Of a DNA stretch of 64,000 nt, positions 15,781 through 27,900 are shown piece after piece (within the stretch, counting starts at the first letter, position 1; every line of letters starts with the position of its first letter). The position numbers and the translations under genes are program-made. This DNA is from Alnus glutinosa (taxonomy: Eukaryota > Streptophyta > Magnoliopsida > Fagales > Betulaceae): assembly GCF_958979055.1 (NCBI RefSeq), contig NC_084889.1, positions 11,161,261 through 11,225,260 of the forward strand, read 5' to 3'. The notes under the pieces were generated by a model. That model was not told where the DNA came from, made no database searches, and worked only from the letters and a program-made list of their open reading frames with translations.

Positions 15781-16200
15781 CCGATCAAAAGTAGAAGAAA
15801 CACAAACAAAAAGTGGGAGCATGTTTCAAAGTTCTCGTCAGAAGCAAAACAAGAGAAAAAAAAAAACGTTAATCAAAAAAAAAAAAAAAGGAGAAGAGGA
15901 ACTCTGGTCAGCCGGTCAAATACTTGGTTCACATGTTTTCAAAGTTGCAGGTTGCTTGCAGGTATCACCAACGAAAGAACAAAAAGACAACATTTCTATT
16001 AGACCCCTTGCAACAATGTTCAGTATTCCTCAGCTCATATTCAGCAGCAAGTTCAGAAATAAGAGAAAAGCCCGTCTCAGAATTTACAAATGGGGCTCAT
16101 TCATAGGCATTCTCATCTAAACTCGAGGACGAGTTTCTTTTTCGAAGAAGGGGAGATTGATGCGGATTGAGAAAAGAATAAATTAGTTATTTAGTTTTAA

Positions 16201-16411
16201 GGGGTAATTACCTTTTCCCCCCATGAACTACCGGCCAGTGTCATTTTGCCCCCACGAACTACCCCTTCGACCAAAATAGAGCATCCAACTACCAATTTGA
16301 CACCGTTTGCCCCCTTCCGTCAGTCAGACCCGTTATGTCCGACGGTCAACTGCTCACGTGCATGTCAAGTGCCGTCTACCCCATTTTTATTCCGAAAATG
16401 CCCTCCGGTAC
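16201..16411 (+). repeat. Left terminal inverted repeat of the MULE
   Basis: 211 bp, from GGGGTAATTACC to CCCTCCGGTAC. By eye I see no difference from the complement of 24096-24306. The inner edge is 152 bp before the GRF gene's start codon, so this TIR probably carries that gene's promoter. Confidence 0.95.
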
Positions 16412-16563
16412 AGTAGATTAAAGCTTATGAAAAGAAAAAAAGAAAAACAAAACAAAACAATTCAAACTAAGCAACAGAAGCTTCTTTCACGTCATTTTCT
16501 TTGGTGTTCCACTTCAACTTCAAAGCAGTAGCCCGCTGAAAGAGTCGTCCTTGAAGAGCTTCA

Positions 16564-17842
16564 ATGTCTTGTTCATGGAAGAGCGAAGCAACATCCGGAG
16601 AGCCCATCTGCCGGTGTGGAGTACCTGCACCTTTGAAGACTTCCTTTACCGATGAAAATTTCGGCCGCTTGTTCTACGGTTGTGTGAACTATGAGGTAAG
16701 ATTTTTTTTTTAATGGATCTGTAAATAATGGGTAGTACCTCTTCTTCGTCTGCTTATTCTCTTATATTTTATAGATAATGGGTAATTTTTTTAGGGTTTG
16801 AAAGTTAGATCTTAGATTATTGTCTTAGGATTTTTTTTATTTTATTTTATTTTATTTTTTTTTTTGTTCCTTGGTTTCCTGTTTTTGGACAATGAGGTGT
16901 TTTTTTTTTGCCTGAACTGTTTTGGGGTTATTGTTTTCGGACAATGGGTAACTGAAGACAATGGGTCGTTTTTTCTTTCTTTTGCTCGAGTGGTTTTTGG
17001 TTAAATTATCCTGAAATGAGGTATTGGTTATTATTTAGTTGTGTTCGGACAATGATTGCATGATGAATACCTCTTAGATAATTCATGAAATCAGAGCATT
17101 AATATCTTTCTTCTCGTCATTTGCTGAGGACTTTAGCAATAATGACACCACTATTTGGCATTGTAAATAATTTCAGTAGCATTATGTTGTATTTGGTTTG
17201 GTTAAATGATAAGCAAATTGAAAGCACCACTTTTTGTGATATGCATGTACTGTATCTTAACAAATCGAAAGAGAAGAGGTCAGTGAGCTTAGTCATGTAT
17301 GTTAGATTTCTATTTTTTTAATTTATAGATATGATCATGCTTAAATTCCAAAAGAGCCAGATTAATATGTACATCATTTCTATATGTATCATAATTGCAT
17401 TGTATGCTTGTTTCCACATTAATTACCCCTATAATATAATTATGTTAGTAAGTAAAGTGGTATCAACTCTTAATTATACTTGGCCTTCCATTGAACTTTT
17501 TTTAACGTTGAAAAACTAACTTTGTTCATGAGACCTCTAATTGAATAGGTTGGTCGGTCTTGCGGATTCTTCCAATGGAAAGATTCTGAAATGTGTGAAC
17601 ATGCTAGACGAGCATTGACTCGTGTGCAACACAGGCACGCTATGCTGAACAAGGAAGTTGTAGAATTGAAGGCCAAGCTAGAGATCAAAGCAATTCGATA
17701 TGACATGCAAGTGAAAATTGCAAAGACAAATAGCAGAATTTTGGCATTTTCTTGGGTTTTTTTTGTTGTCTTCTTAGCTGTGTTTTGGGGCAACTTGTAT
17801 GGTGTCAGTCAAGGACATATGTCCTACAAACAGCTACCTTGA
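16564..17842 (+). CDS. GRF-type zinc-finger / transmembrane protein carried by the MULE
   Basis: Two exons, 16564-16695 and 17549-17842, with GT-AG ends and phase 0, give 141 residues. Residues 16-53 form a GRF-type zinc finger: CRCGVPAPLKTS (C16, C18), GRLFYGC (C40) and CGFFQW (C49). GRF fingers bind single-stranded DNA or RNA in proteins such as NEIL3, APE2 and TOP3A. Residues 58-105 are charged and look helical or coiled-coil (ALTRVQHRHAMLNKEVVELK). Residues 108-130 are a hydrophobic membrane segment (ILAFSWVFFVVFLAVFWGNL), with a short polar tail. Plants have many small GRF/coiled-coil/TM proteins of unknown role. Here the gene lies wholly inside the MULE, starts 152 bp from the left TIR and faces the transposase gene. 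It could be an accessory transposition factor, a captured host gene or a self-protecting passenger. The ORF is intact. Confidence 0.85.
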
Positions 17843-18602
17843 AAAATTGTAATGACTAATATGTTTGTAATGATTAGTGTATTTGTAACTTTGAAACCTT
17901 GTAACTAGTGTATTCGTAAACTTCGTAATGTGTAGTGTACTTGTAATGTTTGTCTCCCTCTTTTCGAAAATGTAAAAAATGTGTATAATTTCCTGGCATG
18001 AAATTTGGTATCATCAAAATAGCTTTTTGACAACCCCAATTTGATTCATTATTCCTTGTACATATGCTAAAATACTGACCTATACTTCCAACATACGAAA
18101 CTTGAACAAATAGTTTCCTGTACAACTTTGCATTTTGGCATCATCAACATAACATTTTGGTATTTTTGCATAATTTCAAATCAGAAAACATAGCATTGTT
18201 CCTGCATATTTTCCTTCAAACCTAAACAAGTTGTTTCCAACAACATCAAACCAACATAGTCCATATTTCCCACTACAACATCAAAAAATTGTTCCTATCA
18301 ACAACAAACCAAATTGTTTCCAACTACACTGTTTTGGAACCTGAACAAATAGGTTCCAACATACAAATCAGAAAACATAGTATTGTTCCTGCATATTTTC
18401 CTTCAAACCTAAACAAGTTGTTTCCAACAACATCAAACCAACATAGTCCATATTTCCCACTACAACATCAAGAAACTGTTCCTATCAACAACAAACGAAA
18501 CACAGTTTCCAACTACAAACCAACATAGTCGACTATCATATTTCCAACTACAAACCAACATAGTCGACTATCATATTTCCAACAACAGTTTATAAAAACA
18601 CA
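17843..18602. repeat. Intergenic spacer between convergent MULE genes, with tandem repeats
   Basis: This 760-bp spacer separates the two 3' ends. AAATCAGAAAACATAG starts at 18178 and again at 18365, a repeat with a 187-bp period rich in TTCCAAC, ACATCAAA and GTTCC words. Just after it, a 38-bp unit containing CAACATAGTCGACTATCATA is repeated twice (about 18508-18583). The spacer probably holds both 3' UTRs. No coding signal is seen. Confidence 0.75.
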
Positions 18603-21600
18603 TCAAGGCTGCCATATTGGTTTTTTCCCTTTGTTTTTAGCTTCCATTCTTCGTATACCCTTCTCCACTGTTGGTACCACCACTCTTGCTGGCTTCCTTA
18701 CTGGTTCTCGAATGACAACTCCGAGTGCCCTGGCCGGTTCCCGAGTGCATACTGCTGGTTGTGAATCATCACATGTTAGGTCAATAGTGGGTATCTCTTT
18801 GTTGGGATCGGGCTCCTTAAATGCTGCCATCAACCTACCAGACCTCCTAATAGGCCTTGCAGCAACAGATTTTGCCTGTGCAACACACTCTTATTAGTAA
18901 TTCAAAGTCTATTTACATATAAAGTATAGGGTGGAAAGCTGTATTTACTTACAGCTGTGGAATTTGCTCTTTGTGATGCCCGAGTATGCATTGAGGGAGC
19001 CATTGTCTTACTCCTTTTCGTTGAAGTAGGCTACATATGTAACATCGTCATTAGAAATAACACATATATATTTGTAATAACAAATGTTACTGATACCTAC
19101 ATCAACAGTAGTAGGTGGAACTCTCTTTTTGGGCTGTGAAACAGGTTGTGCAGCTGTAGATGATTCCGTAGGCTGTGAATCATCAGCAATTGGGTGAGAA
19201 GGAATCTGCGACACAAAACAACCAAGGTTAGGAAAATTATTAACAAAGTTGGCAATTGTCTTTTGTTATAAAAAAATAAAAAGTGGTATTTAAGATATAT
19301 GTACTTACATCATCTAAGTTCAACTCTGTTGCAGTGCTTGGAGTGGACTTCCTCTTCCTCCTAGGGCAAGTCCTAGCATTATGGCCAACTGTCCTGCACT
19401 TCGAGCATCTCATGCTTACACCACCCTTCCTCATGCAATGTGGGTTTCTTGGCTCATCTGGACCCCTTCTCCGGAGCTTCTTGGGCCGGCCTGGGGTAGC
19501 TCTAATAACGGGTGGGTGAACCTCATCTTGCCCGGTTCTGACCCATTGGTCCTCACTTGGCACTGGGTATATCATTGGGTCATAAGCCATTTTGTAATTC
19601 TCAACACTGTAATACGGATGCAGGTACTGTTCAGGTTTTGCAGAATGATATAAAATGGCTGAGATGGCATGTGGGCATGGAATGCCAGTCATATCCCACT
19701 GCCTGCACCCACAAACACGGTCCGTCAAGCTAACCACAAATGTGCCATAACTGCACAACACTTCATAGATTCCATCCCCAGCATAAGTTGAAGTACATTC
19801 CGCAGCATCCTTTCCACATTGGTCTAACTTTGCCAATATCTTCGGGCACCATTCCCCGACATACTCCCTTATTCCTTGCCTCTTCTTCTGGTATCGCATC
19901 ATCAACTTCTTCCTAATCATCTCCAGCATGGTAATGATTGGCTTGTCTCGGGCATGGATGATGTACGAGTTGAAGCACTCGCATAAGTTGTTCATGATCA
20001 AGTCGCACTTTGGGGTGGTGTCAAAGAAAGCCCTAGCCCAGGTACGGGGGTCAATCTTCTCCAAATAAGCATGGGCAGCTGGACTCAATTTCCTCAGCGC
20101 CTCCATTTCCCTTTGATACCCATAAAAATTATATGCAGCAGCTGCTTTCCACAGCTTGTCTTTTAGCACCAATCCTTTGTGCCCATCACCCCTAAAGTTT
20201 GCATATAAGTGTCGGATACATATGCGATGCGGTGCACTTGGTAGGACCTCCTCGAAGCTTGGTATCAACCCCTAGGCAAAGAACAATAGAAGACAAATTA
20301 AAAATAAATAAAGAGAGATTTGAGTCAATGAAAGTAAATGCACAAGTGAAAATGTATGAAAAGACAATATTTTAATATACCTTCTGTCTGTCAGAAATGA
20401 ATGTCCACCCAGTACAGCCATTTGGACCAAGGTCCCCCACTAGAGTCTCTAGAAACCAGGACCAACTATCCTTGGTTTCAGCTTCAACCACAGCCAGTGC
20501 AATCGGATAAATATTGTCGTTTGGATCTCTTCCCACAGCAACCAACAATTGCCCCCCGAAATGTCCCTTAAGGAAACAGCCGTCAACACCTATCACGGGC
20601 CTACAAGCCCTTTTAAAACCCTCCTTGCATGCTGCCAAAGACATATACAACCTTTGAAAAGTAGGTGGGACGTCTAACGTAGGCCTTTCAACTTTCATCA
20701 ACAGTGTACTCCCTCTATTCATTTGTCTTACTGTTGCACAATAATCCCATAGCCGCTTGTACTGTTCCTTGTGCTTACCTTCTACCTGTTCTTTCGCCTT
20801 AACCCTGGCCCTGTACAGTTGTCTAGGAGTAACATCCACATTCCATTTCCTTTTTACATCATCAAAGAGAGCTGCAATTGGATAGTTTGGCTGTGTCCTA
20901 AATTTGTGGGTCATTCTGTCTGCAATCCATCTAGACGTTACAATCGAAGACTTGTAACATCGTGTACACTGGTGTTTAGGGTTCAGTGACTTAAGCATAA
21001 AAGTTCTCTCACCCGTAACCAGTGAACCATAAACTCTCCAAGGACAACCCTTGGGCCTACTCTTACAAACTCCAATAACCCGATCCCCATCATTTTTTGT
21101 GAACACAACATCCTTACCCCTAAACAAATTGTATTCTCTCACAGCTTTCCTGAATTGAGCAGCAGATTCAAATGACATGCCAACATCCAAATGTGGGTCT
21201 TCCATGTCCACATCCTGAAACTGGGAAACCCTAGTAACACACTTAGGCCAACTACTCGCCTCATACTCCTCATCACTTTTAGGGGGAGTTATGAGGATAT
21301 CACTTCTAGCTAAGTTAGAGGATACCTCATCCTCTTCCTCATCATCCAACATAGTAGCCGAACCACTTAAACCACCAACATCAGCTGCCTTTTCATGGCT
21401 ACCCTCCCCATGACCACCATCCTCCTCATCAGTATCACCCTCATCATCAAAATGAGGACTATAATCATCATCACGTTTTGAACCACCAGCTTCTGGTTCA
21501 TCAGCCCCATCCCATGCATCGTCATCGTCACTCATCAATGCATGCCAGTATGGATCATTTACAACCTTCAACCTCCTTTCCTCATTACCACTTTCCACAA

Positions 21601-21964
21601 TATCTTCACCCTTACCCTCACCCTCATTTGCCCCTACTTCAGCACCAGCATCTGCAAAAGACACCGTGTACAGTAATACAAGTGTATGGCCTAATAAGAC
21701 ATCGGCCATTCTGGAGACATCCTCATCAGATGTTAATAAAACCAACCCATCATCTAATTCTCTTCCGGGTATTCGATAGTACACCAGGTCACCTGGTTCG
21801 TATCCAAATTTTCCAGCTACTCTTTCGATCTCAAAAAAAGACAAACAATCTAGGTCATACGACTCTTCATACAACCCTATTTGCCCTCCAACATAGGTGC
21901 ATTTGTATCGCCGATCAAACCGGCCCCCGTAATGAACCCTAAAAATGACATCGTTGTTTGCCAT
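18603..21964 (-). CDS. MURA-type transposase of the MULE (five exons)
   Basis: Exons are 21964-20381, 20271-19309, 19205-19101, 19030-18953 and 18875-18603. All are GT-AG and phase 0, giving about 1000 residues. In order: a PB1-like N-terminal domain (about 5-105); an acidic linker; a MuDR-type zinc-binding region (CKSRPKGCPW ... HQC); the DDE nuclease, with GVDGCF (D461), ISDRQK (D525) and NNLCECFN (E626); a SWIM zinc finger CGCRQWDMTGIPCPH (about 715-729); and a CCHC knuckle CSKCRTVGHNARTC (about 817-830). A basic low-complexity tail follows, encoded by exons 3-5. The protein cuts and joins the element's ends at the TIRs. All catalytic and zinc ligands are present and the frame is clean, so it is probably functional. 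The start ATG opens a conserved-looking PB1 domain and follows a long non-coding stretch. Confidence 0.95.
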
Positions 21965-22419
21965 TGTTCAAGTGATAGGATTGATTGACACTGCACATAA
22001 AACATACAAACACTGAATTGAGTTTTAAATTTTAAATTTTATTTCGAAAACTTAGAAGTTTATAGGTCATAAACTTTTTAACAAAGAGTTTCACGGTCAC
22101 TTCTGAACAATGAAGTCAAACTACTTTGTTGATTAGTGACTTGAAATTATTCGGAAAATAGTACTTTCTCTAATGCCAAGTGAAGCCACAAGAACACACA
22201 CACATACACTTCAGTGAAGGCAAATATTTGCATGTATGATCCTATATGCCTATGCCTAGTGCTTGTGTTGGATGAGCCTGAGGGGATTTGCGTTTACTTG
22301 GTTTTTCAAGGCATATGAGTCTTTGTCTTGTGTTTTCCTCAACTTACTGCATTTGGTACAAATAGAATGCTTATTATGTTTTTGTTGAATTTTCAGATTT
22401 TGAACAGTGTCGCTCCTTT

Positions 22420-22511
<92 letters not shown>

Positions 22512-23284
22512 TGGTTTATGCTGAGGCTTGCTAATATCTTATTTGAACTGGATAAACATGGTAATGTCTTCCTGTTCAATTTAAATGCAGTTTTGATTTT
22601 GAAGTTCATGAGTGCTAGATTGTCCATTTAAGAATTTGCATATTTGTTGCTCTTTCAGGCACATGAATTGTTGAAGAAAAAGAACCTTGGTAAAAAAGAA
22701 GGTTGGGCTGTTGTAGATAGTTATATTTACAGTAGTTTCTCCAATGCATGAAATTTTATGCTTTGGCTGTTGTAGATGATCAATTATTTTAACCAACACT
22801 GAATTTGGTTTGGTTTTCTTTAGCCATTCCTCGGCATTCATTTATTTGTTGGTTGGCTTGTAGGGATGCTTTAGCCACTAAGTAGAAGATGGTTTTGATA
22901 ATGCGATTTTAAAACTTTATGTTTTCTGAATGTTTTCTATTGATAAATTTTTTCTAAGAGAATTTGAAAATATAACGAGACTCTTGAGTATTGTGATGCA
23001 CCCTAAGATGCACCCTAAGATGCACCCTAAGATGCGCTAAATCAAATATGTAATGTATGAAATACCAAAGTAAATTAAATGATAAATAAAGTATGATGAT
23101 CGTTGCCCTGTCAAGATTGATAGGGCAGAGCCTATTTTCACATATTTTTATAACAGTATTTATTAATTCAATTAATTCAAAAGTATATATAAACCCTACA
23201 TATGAAATTATTTTACATTTTACATAAATTGTAATTTGTAGAGTCAAATGATTAATATCTTTAGTTATATTTCAATAATTCGGA
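21965..23284. other. MULE right arm upstream of the transposase
   Basis: Probable promoter and 5' leader of the transposase. It holds a CT/TA microsatellite (22425-22508) and a 12-bp tandem repeat GATGCACCCTAA in three copies plus a partial fourth (22995-23040). No ORF is supportable. Confidence 0.5.
22425..22508. repeat. (CT)n(TA)n microsatellite
   Basis: About 13 CT units run straight into about 29 TA units. The tract makes spurious long open frames on both strands. Confidence 0.95.
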
Positions 23285-23289
23285 TGTAC

Positions 23290-23517
23290 TAGATGAAGTT
23301 CCCGGAGGTTTTCTGGTTTTGATATTTGATTCTGGTGTTTGTGGTTGCTGCAGTGTTTGTTTTCTGTTCTGTTGTTTTGGTTGTGTGTAGTAGCTTGTTG
23401 CTTTATTAGTTGTGTTTCGTTGAGGAGTAGTGCAGGAGTGCTTCCAGTCTTCACTGGAGTGTTTGTTGGATGTTGAGATTGTGCTTTATAAAGTTTTTAT
23501 TCATCGAAAAAAAAAAA
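23290..23517 (+). mobile_element. Retroposon 3' end with poly(A) inside the MULE right arm
   Basis: T/G-rich non-coding text ends in TTTATAAAGTTTTTATTCATCG followed by 11 A (23507-23517). This is the kind of end left by plant non-LTR retroposons. The left border and target duplication are not resolved. It became part of the MULE before its latest move, because the TIRs enclose it. Confidence 0.45.
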
Positions 23518-24095
23518 CCTTAAACAATTTCAAAACACACACAACAAACAAATGGGGAACAAAGGGGACCACTTCAGGGGAAAATTGGTGAACTTTAACA
23601 CACAAAGGGGAACAAAGTAACAAAGGGGGCCACTTCCGAACAAAAAAAAAAAAAAAGAACCACTGACCGACAAAGGGCCGACCACTGCGGGACCACTTAA
23701 GGCAAAGAGGAAACCCTAAACAAATAAAACCAAATCCCAAGTAGCAAATCTATCGGGTACTACCAACAAATAACAACAAAAAGAAATCAACAATAACAAA
23801 GCAACAGGTCATTGATCAGAGACAATGAAAACAAACAAATTAAATAAAAAGTACTTACAATTCCGAAAATCTCCAACAAACAGAGTTACTTGTAGCAGAT
23901 TGGTAGTTGTTATAGGCTGATTTTGATGTTTGAAGATTGCATGAGGATTGAGTTCTAGGGTTTTCAGTGTTCAAAGTGAAGTGTGGTTTGAATCCGAAAA
24001 TAGTGAAGTGTGCGGCGCAGATTAGGGTAGAATGAAACAAAATTCAAGGGCATTTGAGGTATTCCACGCTAATAAGGGTATTCTCGCCTTTAATC

Positions 24096-24306
24096 GTACC
24101 GGAGGGCATTTTCGGAATAAAAATGGGGTAGACGGCACTTGACATGCACGTGAGCAGTTGACCGTCGGACATAACGGGTCTGACTGACGGAAGGGGGCAA
24201 ACGGTGTCAAATTGGTAGTTGGATGCTCTATTTTGGTCGAAGGGGTAGTTCGTGGGGGCAAAATGACACTGGCCGGTAGTTCATGGGGGGAAAAGGTAAT
24301 TACCCC
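24096..24306 (-). repeat. Right terminal inverted repeat of the MULE
   Basis: This is the inverted partner of 16201-16411, 211 bp. It lies about 2.1 kb upstream of the transposase start codon. Confidence 0.95.
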
Positions 24307-24905
24307 TAGTTTTAATTAGATTGTTAGTTTTATTTGAAGTTTATTATGGGCTTGGTCCAAAGTCAGTCATTTTAGTTTAATTTATGTGTAATTTAATAAT
24401 GGGCTTGGCCCTTAGTCACATTAGGGCTAGAATTAGGGTTTAGTCTTTGAGTCTATTTAAACATAATATTCTATTGTAGTAGACAGTTGATGATGTTATG
24501 AAAATTATGTTTGTTTCTTTGAAGTGTGACTCATCTATCTTTTGGTGGTGAGACGCTGCCAAGGCCAGTGAGACGCTGGTTTGTTCTTTCATCTTCGATA
24601 ACTTGGTGAGACTCTGAATTAACGTAGGTTTATTTTTATTTTATGTTCTTTTGTTATTCTTGCTGCGTCACATCTTATAGAATTCCATAACATTCATGTA
24701 ATACATTGATGTACCATTTTAATTCATGTATTACCCTTTCATATTCCTTAACCTCCCATTATGATTTCATATCTATAAAAAGGAGTGTTGAGTTGTATGT
24801 AAATATACACAATTATAGAGAAGAATCATACATAGTTCCTGAAGAACTAGTTTCATATTTACAATCTCTTTATCTTGTCTTATTATTTTCTTTGATTTTA
24901 CAACA

Positions 24906-27900
24906 TGTTATCAGCACGAAGCTCTAGCCAATTGTTGTGTTCTTTTGATCTTCAACATCAAAAGCTATCCGTGAGATATTCTTAATTCATTGTAAGTCTC
25001 TTTAACATTTAGTAACCTTATTATCTATTTTGTTAATTAACATTCTAACATATGCTTTAGAAATTTTTAGTGTTTTAAGAATCATATTAAAACATATGAA
25101 TCTTATGATCTATATGAGATTAATATGAACTAAAATGTTATCATTTTATAATGCTATGAATATTGATGTTATGAATCTTGAAAATACTTTTAAGAATGAA
25201 AATCAAACATCCCAGCAGGATCGCGCAAAAGCAATGAATGAAAATCAAGCATCCCAGCAGGATAGCGCTAAAGCAATAATTTTTCTTCGCCATCATATGC
25301 ATGATGAATTAAAAAATAAAATAAAATGAGTACCTTATAGTAAAAGATCCCTTGACCTTGTGAAATAATTTAAGGGAGAGATACGAGTACCAGAAGACAG
25401 TTATCCTCCCAAAAAGCTCATTATGGTTGGATGCACCTGTTGCATTCTTTAAAATTAGCTCACAGTTAAAACTTTGTGGTGAAAAAGTCACTTATGATGA
25501 TATATATATCATATTTCATGCCTCGAATGTGTTCCTGCAGCAGCAATATCGAGAGCGTAATTTCACAAGATATTCTGAACTAATATCTTGTCTTCTAGTG
25601 GCTGAACAAAACAACGAGCTATTAATGAAAAATCACCAATCTCGTCCAACAAGTTCTACACCATTTCCTGTAGCAAATGGAACCTCATTTCATGGTAATA
25701 AAGGAAACCATGATTGTGGACGTGGACATGGTAGAAAAATATATATATATAGGTCAATGGGAACGTACTCATAATTCTTACAAAAGAAATGTTCATTGGA
25801 ACTATACTGAGATGAAAGAATATAAAAACAAAGGTTTACAGAATAAACATACAAAGAACTATAAAGATCGATAAATGTTACAGATGTAGTATGAAAGGAC
25901 ATTTGTCACGTACCTGCCGTATGTCTAAACATCTGATAGACCTATATTAAGCATCCATAAAAGAACAAGAAAAATGGATTGAAATGAATTTTGCTAAACA
26001 CAGTAATCCTGTAGTAATATATATACGTTTTCATTATGTTATGTTTACGTTGTCAGTTTTAATTGTATTTTGTTATTTTATTTTGATTAATGAAATTTAA
26101 TATTTATTTTATTTATATATGGAGATATGGGTCATAATGGTGGAATGATTAATTCCAAAATAATTGGTGAAGATTTGTGTCTAGCAGATAGTTGTACAAC
26201 ACACACGATTCTGAAAGATAAAAAATATTTTCAATACTTAATATTAAACAAAGCTAGTGTCAATACAATATCAGGTTCATCAAACCTAATTGAAGGCTCT
26301 GGAAGAGCGAATATCATATTGCCAAAAGGAACAAAATTTTGTATTGACGATGCTTTGTATTCTTCTAAATCTAGAAGAAATTTAATCAGTTTTAAGGATA
26401 TTCGTCTAAATGGTTATCATGTTGAAACTACTAATGAAGGCAGTGATGAATATCTTTATATTACTTCAATAATTTCGGGCCAGAAGCTCATATTGGAAAA
26501 ACTGCCTGCTTTCTCTTCCGGGTTGTATTATGCAACAATAAGAACAATTGAATCACATGTTGTGATGCACCAGAAGTGCTCTAATCCAAAGATGTTTATG
26601 CTTTGGCATGATTGTGTTGGACATCCGGGAACAATTATGATGCGTCGAATAATTGAAAACTCTCATGGGTATCCATTAAAGAACCAGAAGATTCTTTTAT
26701 CAAGTGATTATCCTTGTGTTGCATGTTCTCAAGGTAAACTTGTAATAAAGTCATCCCCTTCTAAGGTAATTGTTGAATCTCCATCATTTTTACAAAGAAT
26801 TCAAGGGGATATATGTGGGCCGATTCATCCTCCATGTGGGCCATTTAGATATTTTATGGTTTTAATAGATGCATCAACTAGATGATCACATGTTTGCCTG
26901 CTTTCTACTCGTAATGTTGTATTTGCTAGACTTTTTGCCCAAATAATTAGACTACGGGCGCAATTTCCTGATTATCCAATTCAATCTTATTCGGATGGAT
27001 AATGCAGGTGAATTTACATCTCAAGCATTTTATGATTATTGCATGTCAATCGGTATTAATGTTGAACATCCTGTTGCTCATACACATACTCAAAATGGTT
27101 TAGTTGAATCGTTTATTAAACGACTTCAGTTAATTGCTCGACCTTTGCTTATGAAATCAAAACTACCTGTTTCTGCTTGGGGACATGCAATATTACATGC
27201 TGCATCATTAATTCGGATCAGACCAACATCTTACCAAAAATATTCCCCTTTACAACTTGCATTTGGTTAACCACCAAATATTTTTCATTTTCCCATTTTT
27301 GGTTGTGCTGTATATGTTTCAATTGCTCTACCTCAGCGCACTAAGATGGGACCTCAACGTAGACTTGGGATTTATATTGGTTTTGATTCTCCTTCTATTA
27401 TTAAATACCTTGAGCCTTTAACTGGTGATATTTTTAAAGCACGTTTTAAAGATTGTCATTTTGATGAAAATATATTCTCATCACTAGGGAAAGAAAAGTC
27501 GTTGCCAGAAGCGCGACAAGAAATCACTTGGAATAATTCGACGTTATCACATTTTGATCCTCGTACAAATCAATGTGAACTAGAAGTTCAGAGGATCATT
27601 CATTTGCATAGTATTGCAAATCAATTGCCGGATGCATTTACTAACAACAAGAAAATAATTAAGTCTCACATTCCAGCTGCTAATACTCCAGCAAAGATAG
27701 AACTCCCTGTAGGATAATTAACTAATACAGCAGCAAATGAGTCTAAGGCATGCCTAAAGCGTGGAAGACCTATTGGTGCAAAGGATAAGATTCCCTAGAA
27801 GAGAAAAGCACAAGGAAATGAAATCGGCGCTCCTGAAGAGGCCTTACCCACAAAACAAGCAATGAAAATTGATCCATCCAAACTTTATGTACAAAATTTT

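Larger units (their letters stand above)
16201..24306. mobile_element. Mutator-like element (MULE) with intact transposase, 8.1 kb
   Basis: The ends are GGGGTAATTACC at 16201 and its complement at 24306. TAGTTTTAA, a 9-bp target duplication typical of Mutator elements, flanks it at 16192-16200 and 24307-24315. It sits 43 bp into the 3' LTR of the small LTR element. It carries two convergent genes, a GRF zinc-finger protein (16564-17842, +) and a MURA-type transposase (18603-21964, -), both without stops or frameshifts. Matching TIRs and clean genes indicate recent movement and possible autonomy. Confidence 0.97.
14031..24670 (+). mobile_element. Small non-autonomous LTR element (middle layer of the nest)
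   Basis: The 5' LTR is 14031-14428 (398 bp, TGATGCGG...CTGCGTCA). TGGTATCAGAGCC at 14432-14444 is a textbook primer-binding site for initiator tRNA-Met. The internal region is 14429-16157, ending in a purine tract GAAGAAGGGGAGA. The 3' LTR is 16158-16200 plus 24316-24670, again 398 bp once the MULE and one TSD copy are removed. CATCT is duplicated at 14026-14030 and 24671-24675. The LTRs differ at about 11 sites (about 97% identity). Without the MULE the element is about 2.5 kb and encodes no protease, integrase or reverse transcriptase, so it depended on another element to move. Confidence 0.95.

Noticed and set aside
22328..22627. Open frames rich in Tyr-Ile / Arg-Glu repeats
   Set aside because: They are translations of the CT/TA microsatellite.
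22995..23040. 12-bp GATGCACCCTAA repeats as a CRISPR-like or telomere-like array
   Set aside because: Contiguous with no spacers; CCCTAA occurs, but the 12-bp unit is not the plant telomere repeat CCCTAAA. A simple tandem repeat.
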